From positions 18,078,431 through 18,142,430 of the forward strand of contig NC_051449.1 in NCBI RefSeq assembly GCF_001649575.2: DNA of 64,000 bases, written 5' to 3'. Below the pieces are notes generated by a model that had not been told where the DNA came from, made no database searches, and saw nothing but the letters and a program-made list of their open reading frames with translations. Positions within the stretch are counted from its first letter, which is position 1, and the number at the start of each line of letters is the position of its first letter. The DNA is from Kryptolebias marmoratus. Its lineage: Eukaryota; Chordata; Actinopteri; Cyprinodontiformes; Rivulidae. The position numbers were made by a program, and so were the translations under genes. Below are positions 1 through 11,900 of the stretch, one piece after another.

Positions 1-764
1 GCAGTCAATAAAACAAAAGAGTCAAGCTTGCGCCGACTTTACGCAAGGGTTGTTATTGAACCTAAAATAGATATTGAAACTATATTTTGAGTTCAACATA
101 TATACATATAAATATAGTTACGAGTTAAATATATTTCTTGCGTTAAGGACTTTAAATGTTTCCATAATTTTGAACTCGTCGATTATGACGTAGGCTAAAG
201 GAAGGCTCTGCTGTTTAGCAAGCCGATTTATCATATATTAGTTGCACGACGTCTTTAAAGCAAACGTCCTTCTATGAACATTTCAGCTGTCCAGAAAGGT
301 AAATTAAATAAAACCTCCAAATTAAAACAACGATTCCATAAATATAATGCAGTTTTAACTATAAAAAACTACTTAATAATGTTTGGAATCTTCAATTTAC
401 GCATGAAAAGCAAGTTTAGACATCAGTAATTAGAGTAATGACTGTCAACAATGTATTTAGTTAATAGAATTTGATGAGATGCTATTTTAACATCAAACAG
501 GTGAAATGAAAATTACAACTAGTGTATTTTTACAGTGTAGATATCTAAAATGCCAGTTTCGCCTAACAGGAATTTTATATTAGATATTCACTCATGTTTA
601 CACAGTCCAGTCATTAAATTTAAAAGTCACTGAGAAACACGATTTCAGTTCCAGAGGCCTTTTAAATTTAAAAATCCATTTCTGGATTGAGGTGTGAATA
701 TATGTTACAACGGCTTGCCTTAAAACTCGTCGCTCTCGCTGGGAACTGAGCAGAGGAACGGAAA
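1..764. other. AT-rich flank and acin1 upstream/5'UTR region
   Basis: The first ~660 bases are AT-rich with stops in every frame and no recognisable gene. The last ~50 bases before the acin1 start at 765 rise in GC and carry the presumed promoter edge and 5'UTR. No TATA box is evident. The transcription start cannot be fixed from sequence. Confidence 0.5.
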
Positions 765-2911
765 ATGGCGGACCTCGAAGACGTTACGCTGGACGGGAGA
801 CCGCTCCAGTCCCTCCGTGTAGCCGACTTAAAAGCAGCTCTAGAAGAGAGAGGACTGTCGAAAAGCGGGCAGAAAAATGCTCTCGTCAAAAGACTCAAGG
901 GGGTAAGCTTCACGGCGAAATGTGGCACGGCTGCTGACGCGAGCTAGCGTGAACGGTTAGACGGGCTGATGCTCTCGCTCTCCGGAGAGGGCCGACAACT
1001 GAGTGTCGTTACTGCCGAGCGTAGTAGTGGACTTATCGCTGTTGACACCCCGCTCTAAAATTTGTCTCTGTTCCGTGTCGTAGTCGAGCTTTGTTTGGCT
1101 TGCCCAGAGCTGTCCGGCTCACGGTAAACCCCGGAGTTCAGTCAACTTACTGGCTGACTGTAAACTGTGCTGGTTTTGATGTTGTGTTAGCCTGTTAGCT
1201 CCCCTGCTAACGCCGTGAGTTGAGAGGTGGCCTCAGCGGCTGTCTCGGTGCTGTCTCTACGGCGTGTTGTCATTGACGATACGAGCACGGTTTGTGCCCG
1301 GGTTATATCTGGGTGTGCGAGGTGCCACGGTGAGTCACGCCGGAGGCAACCTGTTTACATTTTGACATATTCCGCCGTGGAAGCTGTGATTTTTCGTCTT
1401 CCCGGTAAACACAGTGGTCCTGTTACACGAACGTGCCCGCTGAAAATGCAGCGCACAGATAAATAAAAGGCGAAACGCTGTTTACATTAGCCTTTTTTTT
1501 TGTTTGTTTTCTTTTTACCGGCAAGCGTTTATGCCAGTCGTGTTTTTGATTAGTTTCTCCACATATGTAAACATCAAAGGTCGTTTTGTGTTTTTTTTTT
1601 AAGACATAAATGTCACTTGTTGCTGCATGACTGATGACAGATTTGAGTTATGATTGCGCATTGTGCACATTTTGACCTGTTGGCTTTAACACATAATGGT
1701 GATGAGCACATATACTAAATATCCTTAATCTCTAATGCAGACATTAAGTGATAGGGAAGGGATCACTACCGATTTAAACATGTTTGTTAGAATAAGTACA
1801 CTTTTTATTGAGTTAGATGGGGTGTTTTATTTGCAGACCTGCCCTTCATTCCCTGTCTGGTATGTTTTTCACAGCCAAATGAAAACTGCCTTGTCTATTA
1901 GGCCTATTAGAGTTAGATTGATTTGTGTGACTTAAATCTAATTTGCTGGCACGATCAGGGAGCTCGTTCGTGGCACATCGTCCTGCTCTCCGTGGCTATT
2001 TTGTAAATTTTCTGAACGCTTGTTGTCGTAAGCTTTGTCGAAAACAAAATCTACAGATTCCACGTTAAGAAACGCAGACAGGTGATGGTACTCAGTGTTT
2101 TCTGTTGACGGCAGGCAAAAAAGACAAACTTGGCCCACTTTGTTAAGAGAATCTATGGGTGAATACAGCACTTTAATCAGATGTCATGGTTGTACAAATA
2201 TCCCCCTCACAAATATAACCTGTGGTCTCAATAACAGGCTCTCATGCTGGAGAATTTGCAGAGGACCTCCACTCCTCATATTGGACTGCAGCCAAACTCC
2301 CAGGTAAATGTCTCAATGATGCTTTTACTTTCTATTCAAAGGCTGAGGGGTTTCTTTAGGAATCGATAGCAAAATGTGCATTAATGCAATTCTTTGAATA
2401 TGTCTCCAAACAGCTTTCTTTCTTTAGGTCCCTTGAGGAATTTCACCTAATTTGTTTTGTGATGCTTTCTTTATGTTTAGATTGGGGAGGAAATGAGCCA
2501 GAACAGTTTTATTAAGCAGTATCTGGCTCAGCAACAGGAGCTCCTGAGGCAGCGTCTGGAGAGAGAGGCTCGGGAAGCCTATGAAACAAACGGTAACAGT
2601 CGGGTTCAAAGTCTCAGCTACAGGTCGACTGATATGAGTTTTTCTAAGTCTAATGCCGATCTTAAGAAACCAGGGAAGCCAATGGCCCATATACAGATAC
2701 AAATATATTTCTCATTTAACTAAACATAGCAATTATTGCGTAACTTGTATAAAGATATATTTAACAACCCTTAGAAAACAGTGTACACAATAATATACAA
2801 AAGAGCATTCTTACCTAAAAAATAAAAAAAAACAACTACATTTTTGGCTACAGTCTGCAGGTTGAAGCAACTGCTGCTGCATCTTTATTTCCCTACTTGG
2901 TATTTGATTAA

Positions 2912-2975
<64 letters not shown>

Positions 2976-5900
2976 CCTTCTTTTTGTCTTTTGTGACCAG
3001 ATCAACAGGACCACAGAGACGTTAACAACAGTACATCTTGCCCTCCTCCTGCTCAGGTTAGATGGCTCTTTCTTTCTCTGCCTTTTACATGTTCATTTCT
3101 TTTTACCTGGGGATTTCCAGAGCCCCCAAAGATTATAAGTAACTTGGTTGTGCCGGAAAATCCACGTGGCTAATTTCTTTTTTTAATTTACTGATCAGGA
3201 TGTCACACCACCTGTGCAGCACAAGCCGCCTGGCCCTTCTGTTGGAGAGGGGTTGTTTGGTTCTGTGAATGCAGGACAAGAAAACAGAAATCAGGAGGCT
3301 GACGTGTCCAGCGCACCTGCTTCAGCCTCCGTGGCCATGCGGGGTCCTGGCGGTGAGCAGCGGTCAGAGCGAGGTTCAGCTTCCAGCGAAGTTGCAGGCG
3401 AGAGTGATGATGAAGATAGCGAGGGTGGTGGTGGCGATGATGATGACGACTGGGGGAGCAGCGCTTCAAGGAGGAACCTCAGAGAGCCGCCCAGAGTTCC
3501 CACAGCAAGGGAGAGGTCTGGTGCACCACGTCAACCCCAACAGCAACACATCCCTTCCCTTTTGTCGCCTCAGCTCCGCCAGCCAACGCCGCCTCCATCC
3601 CCACCTCCAGAGTTATCGTTCCCCTTACCTGACACCCCTAAACAGAGTCCACCTAGTCCTCCTGCTGCCCAAGCCAGGCACTCACCCAGCTCCTCCAGCT
3701 CTGGTTCCTCCAGCAGCGGCAGTCGCAGTAGCAGTCCAGAGCCTCAAAGGAGTGGCCATGCCGAGCGTAAGCCTGGTCCGCTGACCCTTCTGGCTCGCAA
3801 AATGGAGTCAGAGGGGGCTTTCTCCGGAGCAGGTTGGCACCGCACAGACGGTGAAGGTGATAGGCAGGATGGCAGCTCACCTTCAGCCATGTTGTTTCCA
3901 GGCAGGGGTGCTCCAGACGGTCTGGTTTCCGCTGTCCCTCACACAGCCAACACTGCCAGCCATATACCATTTCCCATGATTCCTGGCTCCCACCAGGGTG
4001 TCACACATTCGGTCCCTCTTTCTGTGAGTGTGCTTAAGGCCACTGCAGCAGAGGAAAGGGACCGAGAGAGGGAGGCTGAGATGGAAAGAGAACGAGCACT
4101 TGAACTGGAAAGGCAAGAGAAGCTGAGACAGCTTGAACAAGAGCGAGCAGCCGAGGAAGAGCGGGAGCGAGCCCTCGCACTAGAGCGAGAAGAACAGGAG
4201 AGAGCTCTGGAAAGGGAGATGTTTGAGCGCCAGCAGGCCTTGGAAAGAGAAGAAAGAGAGAAGGCATTACAGCGAGAGCGAGAACTTGCTCTAGAAAAAG
4301 AAAGACAGGAGAGGGAAATGGCTTTGGCTAAAGAGAGAGAGGAGCGCAAGAGAGCCATAGAGCTGGAGAGACAAAGGGAGCTCGAAAGACAGAGAGCCCT
4401 GGAGGAAGAGCGCCTGCAGAGAGAAAGAGAAGAGAAGGAAAAGCAGGAACGAGAGGAAATGGAGAGGGCAATGGAGCTAGAAAGAGCCAAGGCTTTGGAG
4501 CTACAACGGCTAGAGAGAGAAAAGGCTCTTGAGCAAGAGAGGTTGGAGAGGGAACGAGCTCTGGAGGCTGAGAGAAGGGAGAAGGAAAGAATCGAGAGAG
4601 AAAAAGCCCTGGAACAGGAAAGGCTGGAAAAGGAACGAATCGAGCGAGAAAAGGCCCTAGAACAGGAAAGACTGGAAAAGGAACGCATTGAGAGAGAAAA
4701 GGCTCTTGAGCAGGAGAGGCTGGAAAAGGAAAGAATTGAGAGAGAAAGGGCTCTTGAACAGGAGAGGTTGGAAAGAGAGCGAGCTCTGGAGGCTGAGCGA
4801 AGGGAGAAGGAAAGAATCGAGAGAGAAAAGGCTCTTGAACAGGAGAGGTTGGAAAAGGAAAGGATCGAGAGGGAGAAAGCCCTGGAACAAGAGAGACTAG
4901 AAAAAGAGAGGGCTTTGGAACAAGAGAGGATTGAGAGAGAAAAGGCCTTGGAGCTCGAGAAGAGGGAAAAAGAGAGAATTGAGAGGGAGAAAGCACTGGA
5001 GCAAGAGAGACTAGAGAAGGAAAGACGAGAGAGAGAGGAAAAGGAGAAGGCAGAGAGAGAGGCAGCTCTGGAACGAGAGAGGATGGAGAAAGAAAAAGCT
5101 GAGAAGGAGAGGAAAGAAAGAGAAAAGGCTTTAGAGCAGGAGAAGCTTGAAAGAGCAAAAGTACTGGAGAAGGAGAGAGCTTTGAAGCAAGAAAAAGAAA
5201 GGGCTCTTGAACAGGAAAGACTGGAGAAGGAGAAAGCAAAGCAGAAAGAAGAAGAGGAACGAGAAAAGGCACTGAAAGAGGAGAAGTTAAAGATGGCTGA
5301 AAAGGACAGGGGGGATCATCTTTCTCCATCCAAAAGTGGCCATGAAGTTTATGTCTCTCCCCAGCCAACGTCTTCTCTTCTGTCCGAAGGAGTGGCTCAA
5401 ACATCATCAACAGAGGCAGGACAAGAAGATGTCCATGCTCCAGTGTCTCAGACTAAAGCCCAGGCAGGAGACTCTGATGCAACACCCCTGTCTCCTCACT
5501 TGTCATTCAAGAAGTTCCGGTTTTTAAGGGACTCCCCCATTCAGACCAAGTCCTCATCCACTTCTTTGGTTATTAAGCGACCTCGTACTTTCTCTGATAG
5601 CCCCCAGCCTCAGGTCTCACCTGTCATCTCACCCACCAGCGTTGGGGAACGACGATCCTCTGCTAAGCAGGGAGAACCACCGATTGGAAGAAACCAGGAG
5701 GTTGGTGCTGCGACGGTGGGATCTGCAGAGGCCGAGCCTCAGAAGACCGCTGAAAAAGTTGCACAGGACCCAAGTCCGAAAGAAGAAGGAGCAAAACACC
5801 TTGCTTTGGAGAAGAAAAATCAGGTGCCCTCGCCCCAGACGACGAAGGAGTCCATCAAAAGTGCAAAAGAACGGGAAGAAAGCAAGGCTTCTCCGAGCCC

Positions 5901-8900
5901 AGTGGATGCTTCAGAACAGAGAGGAAGAGATGCAAGAAAGGGAGAGAAACGAGCGCGACAAAGGCCATCGTCAAATGATTCATCTTCATCCGAATCAGAT
6001 TCTGGGTCCTCGTCATCTCGATCGTCTGGCTCATCCACATCTTCTCAAGATAAAACATCTTCCTCCTCTAGAGGCAGAAAGGTAAGCCGTGCAAATGAGA
6101 CTTTTTCTCCTTGTACCACAAAAATGTGTGCAGTTTTCTGTGTTTACACATAGTTCAGTAACTGTATCCTCCTAAACACTGGATATCATTTGTACTTGAG
6201 GCTTTTCCTCCAGACCTTTTACCGTTATTCAGCTAAGAACAATGTTATTTTGTAATGTCATCTTATTTCATGTTAAATATTTATCTAAGCTCACACACGC
6301 ACTCATCGTACTTTAAAACAGATACTTTAAAATCCTTCTATCTGCTACGTTCGTTTGCAGAGATAAGCAAACATTGGTTCACAGCTGTAAATTCAGAAAT
6401 GTGGCTTTTTGATACAGACTTTTATTTCTTTCTTCTTTTATCTTTTTGCATTAGGAGAATGCTCATAAAATTTATGATCAGGTGACTGTTTTGTTTTGTT
6501 TTTAAAACCTACTATAAAGAAAATCGTACAGGCCCAGGGATGTAGTATTGCAATTCAGGAAAAATGTACATTCAGAACCATTACGTATCCTTGGTTTATT
6601 GCATTTCTCTCTATTTTTTTTATTTATAGGAGGTGAAATGTAAAGGAGAATCCCCATCACTGCACATGGAGACAGCTGAGGCTGTAAAGGACAAGAAGGT
6701 GCCTGTAGAGAGGAGTAACACTGCTGATGAGGTTCACACTACGGTCAGTAACTGATAAAGTGATAAAACTATTTTTTAGTCTTGTTTTTACTGCAACAAT
6801 GGCTTTGTATAAATTCCTCAGAAGTCAAAATATGCTGCACCTAAATTGCTCTTCTTGAAATTGTGTTTTTCCAACAGATTGATGATCACGATTTTTATTT
6901 ATTTTTTATTAAGTACCATGAAACTGACATGAAATTGCTTTTAATGGTGTAAAGATGGTGTATTTACTCGTCTTTCTAAATTGCCAGAAACTGGTCACAG
7001 AGGGATCAACCAGAGGAGAGCCACTCAGGAAGAGAAAGCACAGCGAGGGAGAAGAGGAAAGGGAAAATCAAAGGTCTGTTTTTTCTGCCTTGGTCTGTTA
7101 CTGTTACATAGTGGTGACATTATAACCTGCTAATGTTTCTGTTTGGTCATTCATACAGACCAGAGTGAACATTGTGTCAGTGTGTGCTTACAAATAACAA
7201 GCTGGCTATCCTCTTATCAATTAAAGCTGTGTGCTAAACAGCTTCTTGTTAGCCACACATACTGATTTGACTGCTCCGAGGAGCATTGTCACTATTTAAC
7301 CCTCTCCACATAAGACTGATGCTCATCAGTCATCACAGCTTCATTAGTACCTATATATGAGGAGTGTGAGACATTTTGTCTTCAAACAGCCCCTTTCACA
7401 CCATAATTCCTCAATATGGCACCAAGAATGATCTCTTGCAACCTCCTTTTGGTGACACATGGACACACAACGTCGGCATCACAGAAGCAGCAAAAAGACA
7501 ACAGTGCTGTTTATTGGAGGGGAGTGCTGTTCGCATTCACACATACACGCCAGCTAGGCTCTGATTACTTCACATCCTGACTCAGGGATGTAACAGAGGT
7601 GGATCCGCTCTGACCCCCTCAGTCAGTTCACACAGGACACAGAGGCTGGAGGAAGGTGTCTCAGGCAGCAACATCTAAATATTAGCTCTGCCTGCAACTT
7701 TAAGACGAACAAAACCACTGCTTTAAGAGGGAAAAGTACGCAGGTAGCGTCAACTACTTTAGACAAGAGATAATATTTTACACTAGAACTAATTTAGCTG
7801 ATGTTTAGTTTATATTTGTGCTTAAAATGTGTCTTAGCTGACAATAATTAAAAAAACAAAAATCCTGAATTGTTTTATCTTGAGCACTGCCTGTGAAAAA
7901 TCTTTGTTGGGATTCTATCACTCAGTGGGTTACCAAGCTTCACGGGTGAGTTTCCTGTACTGTCATTTTTTTTAGGGTTGTCAGAGTTGATAGCACCTTC
8001 TCTGATCCCTTTACTGTGAAATGCTGATTTTTATTCATATTTAAAAGATCTGAACTTTCCAATATGTCGTATGTGCACCCATTTTAACAGCACCTGTACG
8101 TGCAGCAAAGTACGGATTATAAAGTGTTGGATTTCCAGTCAGGCCACTGATGAGGCCACCTTGACGCCCGTGTGGTGGAGATGTGGGTCCTTCCTTGTGT
8201 ATTATTTTTGTCATTCATAGTAACGTGGTTGTTCTGTTTCAGTGGCTCAGTTTAAGCTCAGGCAACGGGTTTTGGTCGTGTTTATTATGAATGTATTCAG
8301 AGGAGAACTGCGTTCAGGGAGGAGAAGATGTTCGGGAGGGAGAAACATCAGTGCAGATGTTTTAGCAGCTTTCAGAGCTGAAATCTGCTTTTTTTGGTTT
8401 AATCCAGTTAAGGACAAATCATACATTCTTAAAGTAGATGTGGAATACTACTTCACTAACATTTGGTTGCACATAGTCACTTTTTAAAGTTGCTTATTTT
8501 TATTAAAATTTAATGTTTTGTCTTGCTCCTATTAAGCTATTATTTGTTTGTTTAATCACATATGTATGGTCAGACTATTAAAAACTAACCTTAGTAATGA
8601 AGTTTCTCTTTTCTTTCCTAATGTCTTTTACCAAAATGCAGGCAGGTGAAAGAGACCGTCATGGCTGATCCAGAGAAGCTTTCAGGGACCAGTGAGGAGG
8701 TAAGGCGCATGAGGAATCATGACACATCTTGGTTGCCAAGGCTGTTAGTACATGAGAACATTAGAGAACATATTAGGTGAACCTTTTTTTTTTTATCAGT
8801 TGTGAGATTGGAAATTGGTTTTTGTCACCATTACTGGCTTTTACATGTAATAGTTTCTGTCTGTACTATTTTTAATTGTTTCTTTATATTTAAAATGTCT

Positions 8901-11900
8901 TGTCTGATAGATATTTGTAGCTCAGGTGGTTGTGCGCGCAGTAAAAACATGTAGTTAAATGCAGTTTTGACCTGGCTGTTTGTAAAATCTTTGTTGGGGC
9001 TGCCATAGGCAGTAACAGCAGGGCTATTTTCTCACTGTGGCTGATGTTTACATTTCAAATGATTGCTTTGTTGTGAAGGTGCTCATGCTTCTTCCGTTGC
9101 CCATATTGGTACCTGCACACAACTGCTGCTACACCTGCACAGAGCTGACCACAGCTAAGCCCCGAGGGCGACAGAGGAGTCCACCTGACAACAAAGGCTG
9201 CCCCATGTTCATCGATATGGCCAGAGCTTTTTATTGGACCAGGACATTAAACGAAGGGGCTGGCCTGTCAGCGTTAGCCACCTCTTAAAGGCTTAACGTC
9301 TTTGACTAAAATCTATTATTATGCCCCTCTGCTTTTTTTAATCTGAGTAGAGAACGCAAGCAAAGAAGGCTGCTCACTTCAAGTTAAAGGCTGTTTTTTT
9401 TTCTACAATAACAGTCAAAACCAATATGGTCACTGTGGATTATTAACGGGGACATTTTGAAAGGACATTTGGATTTCGTTCAAGTTTTGGAACCTCCAGC
9501 AGTTGGGTTTTGTTGGATACCTTTTTAAGTAACAGTGGGCTGGATAATTCTCTTTCTGAAGAAGGACTTGTTACTTGTTTCCTCTTACACCAGAGTTTTC
9601 CTTTCTGTGACTGCCAAGCAACTTCACATTTAAATCAGAAGTCTGGATTTGTGTTCAGTGACTGTTGAAGCCATGCGCCTGGTGTTCATCAGGATGGACT
9701 CTCGGCGTCTCTTTCTGTTAATGAGCCTGACGCCTCTTTCGAAAGAATGACTGTTCTGGGCAAAAGCCTTCGGGTGAGAGAACGATTGAACCTGTGCTGC
9801 CAGCCAAGCTTTCAGATTTCCATCCAAACATCTCAGCCACCAGTGATTGGACCCTTGTTGCCTAGGTTCTGTACATGCAGCCGCCATTGGGCCATACCCC
9901 ACCCAGTAAGGATCAGGTGTCAGTGGTTCCAGGAATTAAGTAGATTTTGCTCTATTTTGTGTTTTTGTTTAGGATTTCTTGAAAGATTATAGTTCTTCCA
10001 AGAGAAAGGCCATTGCAAAGATTTTCTGATTACTGTAGTTTTATACAAATATTAAATACCTTCTTTAAACTCAGTTGAGAATGGCTGTTGTAGAGGTCTT
10101 TACTCATACAGTAGGACATAACATTTTTATATATATAATTTCAGCTTCAGATAAATTTTCCCAAGGAGTTAATTTAGATATTAATGAAAGTGGAGTATGA
10201 AAACTTGAGGATGTCACATTTTTGACAGAAAGGAAATACCGTTTGGTGCCATCAGATGGCAGAAATGTAGCAAAGGGATCCTGTAGAGCCGTTTGTCGTT
10301 CCTTCTCAGTTCCTAATTGTTCCTCTCATAGTTACTGCCCTCCCTTTCCTTGAGCCCGACCTTTTTATCACTCGTTTCCTCCCAACAGTGTTCGTCTCTC
10401 ACCTTTCCCATGTATGCCGGGTTGTTTTTGTCCTTCTCTGTTTCAGGTTCCAAAGGTTTTCTCAGCACGGAAGATCTCTCTTGGAAGTGAGTACACCCTC
10501 AAAGTTTGGCTTTTTTTGTTATTATTATCAATTAATAACTAGTTGTTTTGATGCTGTGCTTTATCCATCTCTTATGTTAAACATCTACATTAGTCGCAGA
10601 ATTTATATTGCATGTTTTATTAGCATTACTACTAAATAAACAGCAAAAAGTATCCAAATGTCTGCATGTTTTATCATTTGTGTATCTAATTCAGTGGTTC
10701 TCAAACTTTTCATGCCACACCCCGGTTTGAAGGAAGAAACCTTTTTAGGGCCCTGTCGGCTCAACAAGACTAAAACAAAGTGACGCAGGTTTAGCTTTAA
10801 TTGGGGAAGGGTATAAAATAAAATAAAAAACTCTAGATATAAGACTTTAAAATTTGTTCTTGTCAAAAGTTTGACTTAGTTTGTGATATTTTATCTTTAG
10901 ATTGTTTTTTAAAAATATTTTTTTATTTGTTTTTTCCAAAATAATGAATAAGAACTACACTTTACCAGGAAAATAAAATCCGGCTCCTCTGTCGGCCTCT
11001 GATGTCCAATCATCGTTTTAGAACCTCATTGTGCGCAGAACCCCAAGTAACACAAACATAAAGGAGCTCAGTGTAACCACAGTAATAAGAGCTGCAACAA
11101 GTCCATTTCTCTTCTGTATATTTAAAAAGAACAATAGTACAATTTAGTTTCTTCCAAACTCAAAACCGTGAGCAGGTATTTGGCAGAAAGATTCAGTCCT
11201 TTTTATTTTTTTATCATAGTTTTTGTGGCTTAATGTTTTATTCCTCCTCGATGCCGTTTCTGAAAGTGATTTTTCTGTTTTGTGGTAATCACGACGATTT
11301 GTTATTAAAAACTTGAGCGGCCTGTAATATTATTTCAATAAGCTTCATTCTGTCACCTGTCAGAGTGTTCAGACAGACAAACGAGCCTCATGCTTGTTTT
11401 ATCTTACGTCCTTCTCTTATCAACCCGCCCATACGCTGAACGTCCCACTCAGATCCATAACAACTCTGACCATTTGTCCCTGATTTAAAGGGACATCTGC
11501 TCTATACTGTGAACATTTCCCCCATTAAAGAGAGAAAACTCTTCCATCTCCTCTCCTCATCAGAGGAGTACGTGCAGACTCACTCCCTACACTGCCTGGA
11601 AAGCATTCTGGTCTGTCAGAGCAGAAACAACGTCTAAACATTAGTTTCGCACGTAATTTTTTTGGCCCGAAAAATTAAAATAAACTGAAAATAGCAGTGG
11701 CCACACACACCCTCCCTAGGGGTCTCGCCCCCACAGTTAGAGAACCACTGAATTGTTCCTGTGAGATCCCAAGTACTGACTCTTTAATATGACATTGCAG
11801 GCAGTAAATCATCTCCCGGCACCGGCAGTGGAGAGGCTGAGCAGGAGTCTGTGCCCGTTGCTGGTCGGAAGAGAAGATGGGGCTCCAGCACAGCTGTCAC

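Noticed and set aside
2811..3014. Short frame through the AT microsatellite
   Set aside because: It consists largely of Tyr-Ile repeats from the (AT)n tract.
4328..5410. 360-codon antisense open frame (and another of 249 codons at 3939-4688)
   Set aside because: These are low-complexity shadows of the repetitive acin1 exon 5, rich in Ser, Leu, Pro and Phe, with no domain. The + strand frame has splice sites and homology.
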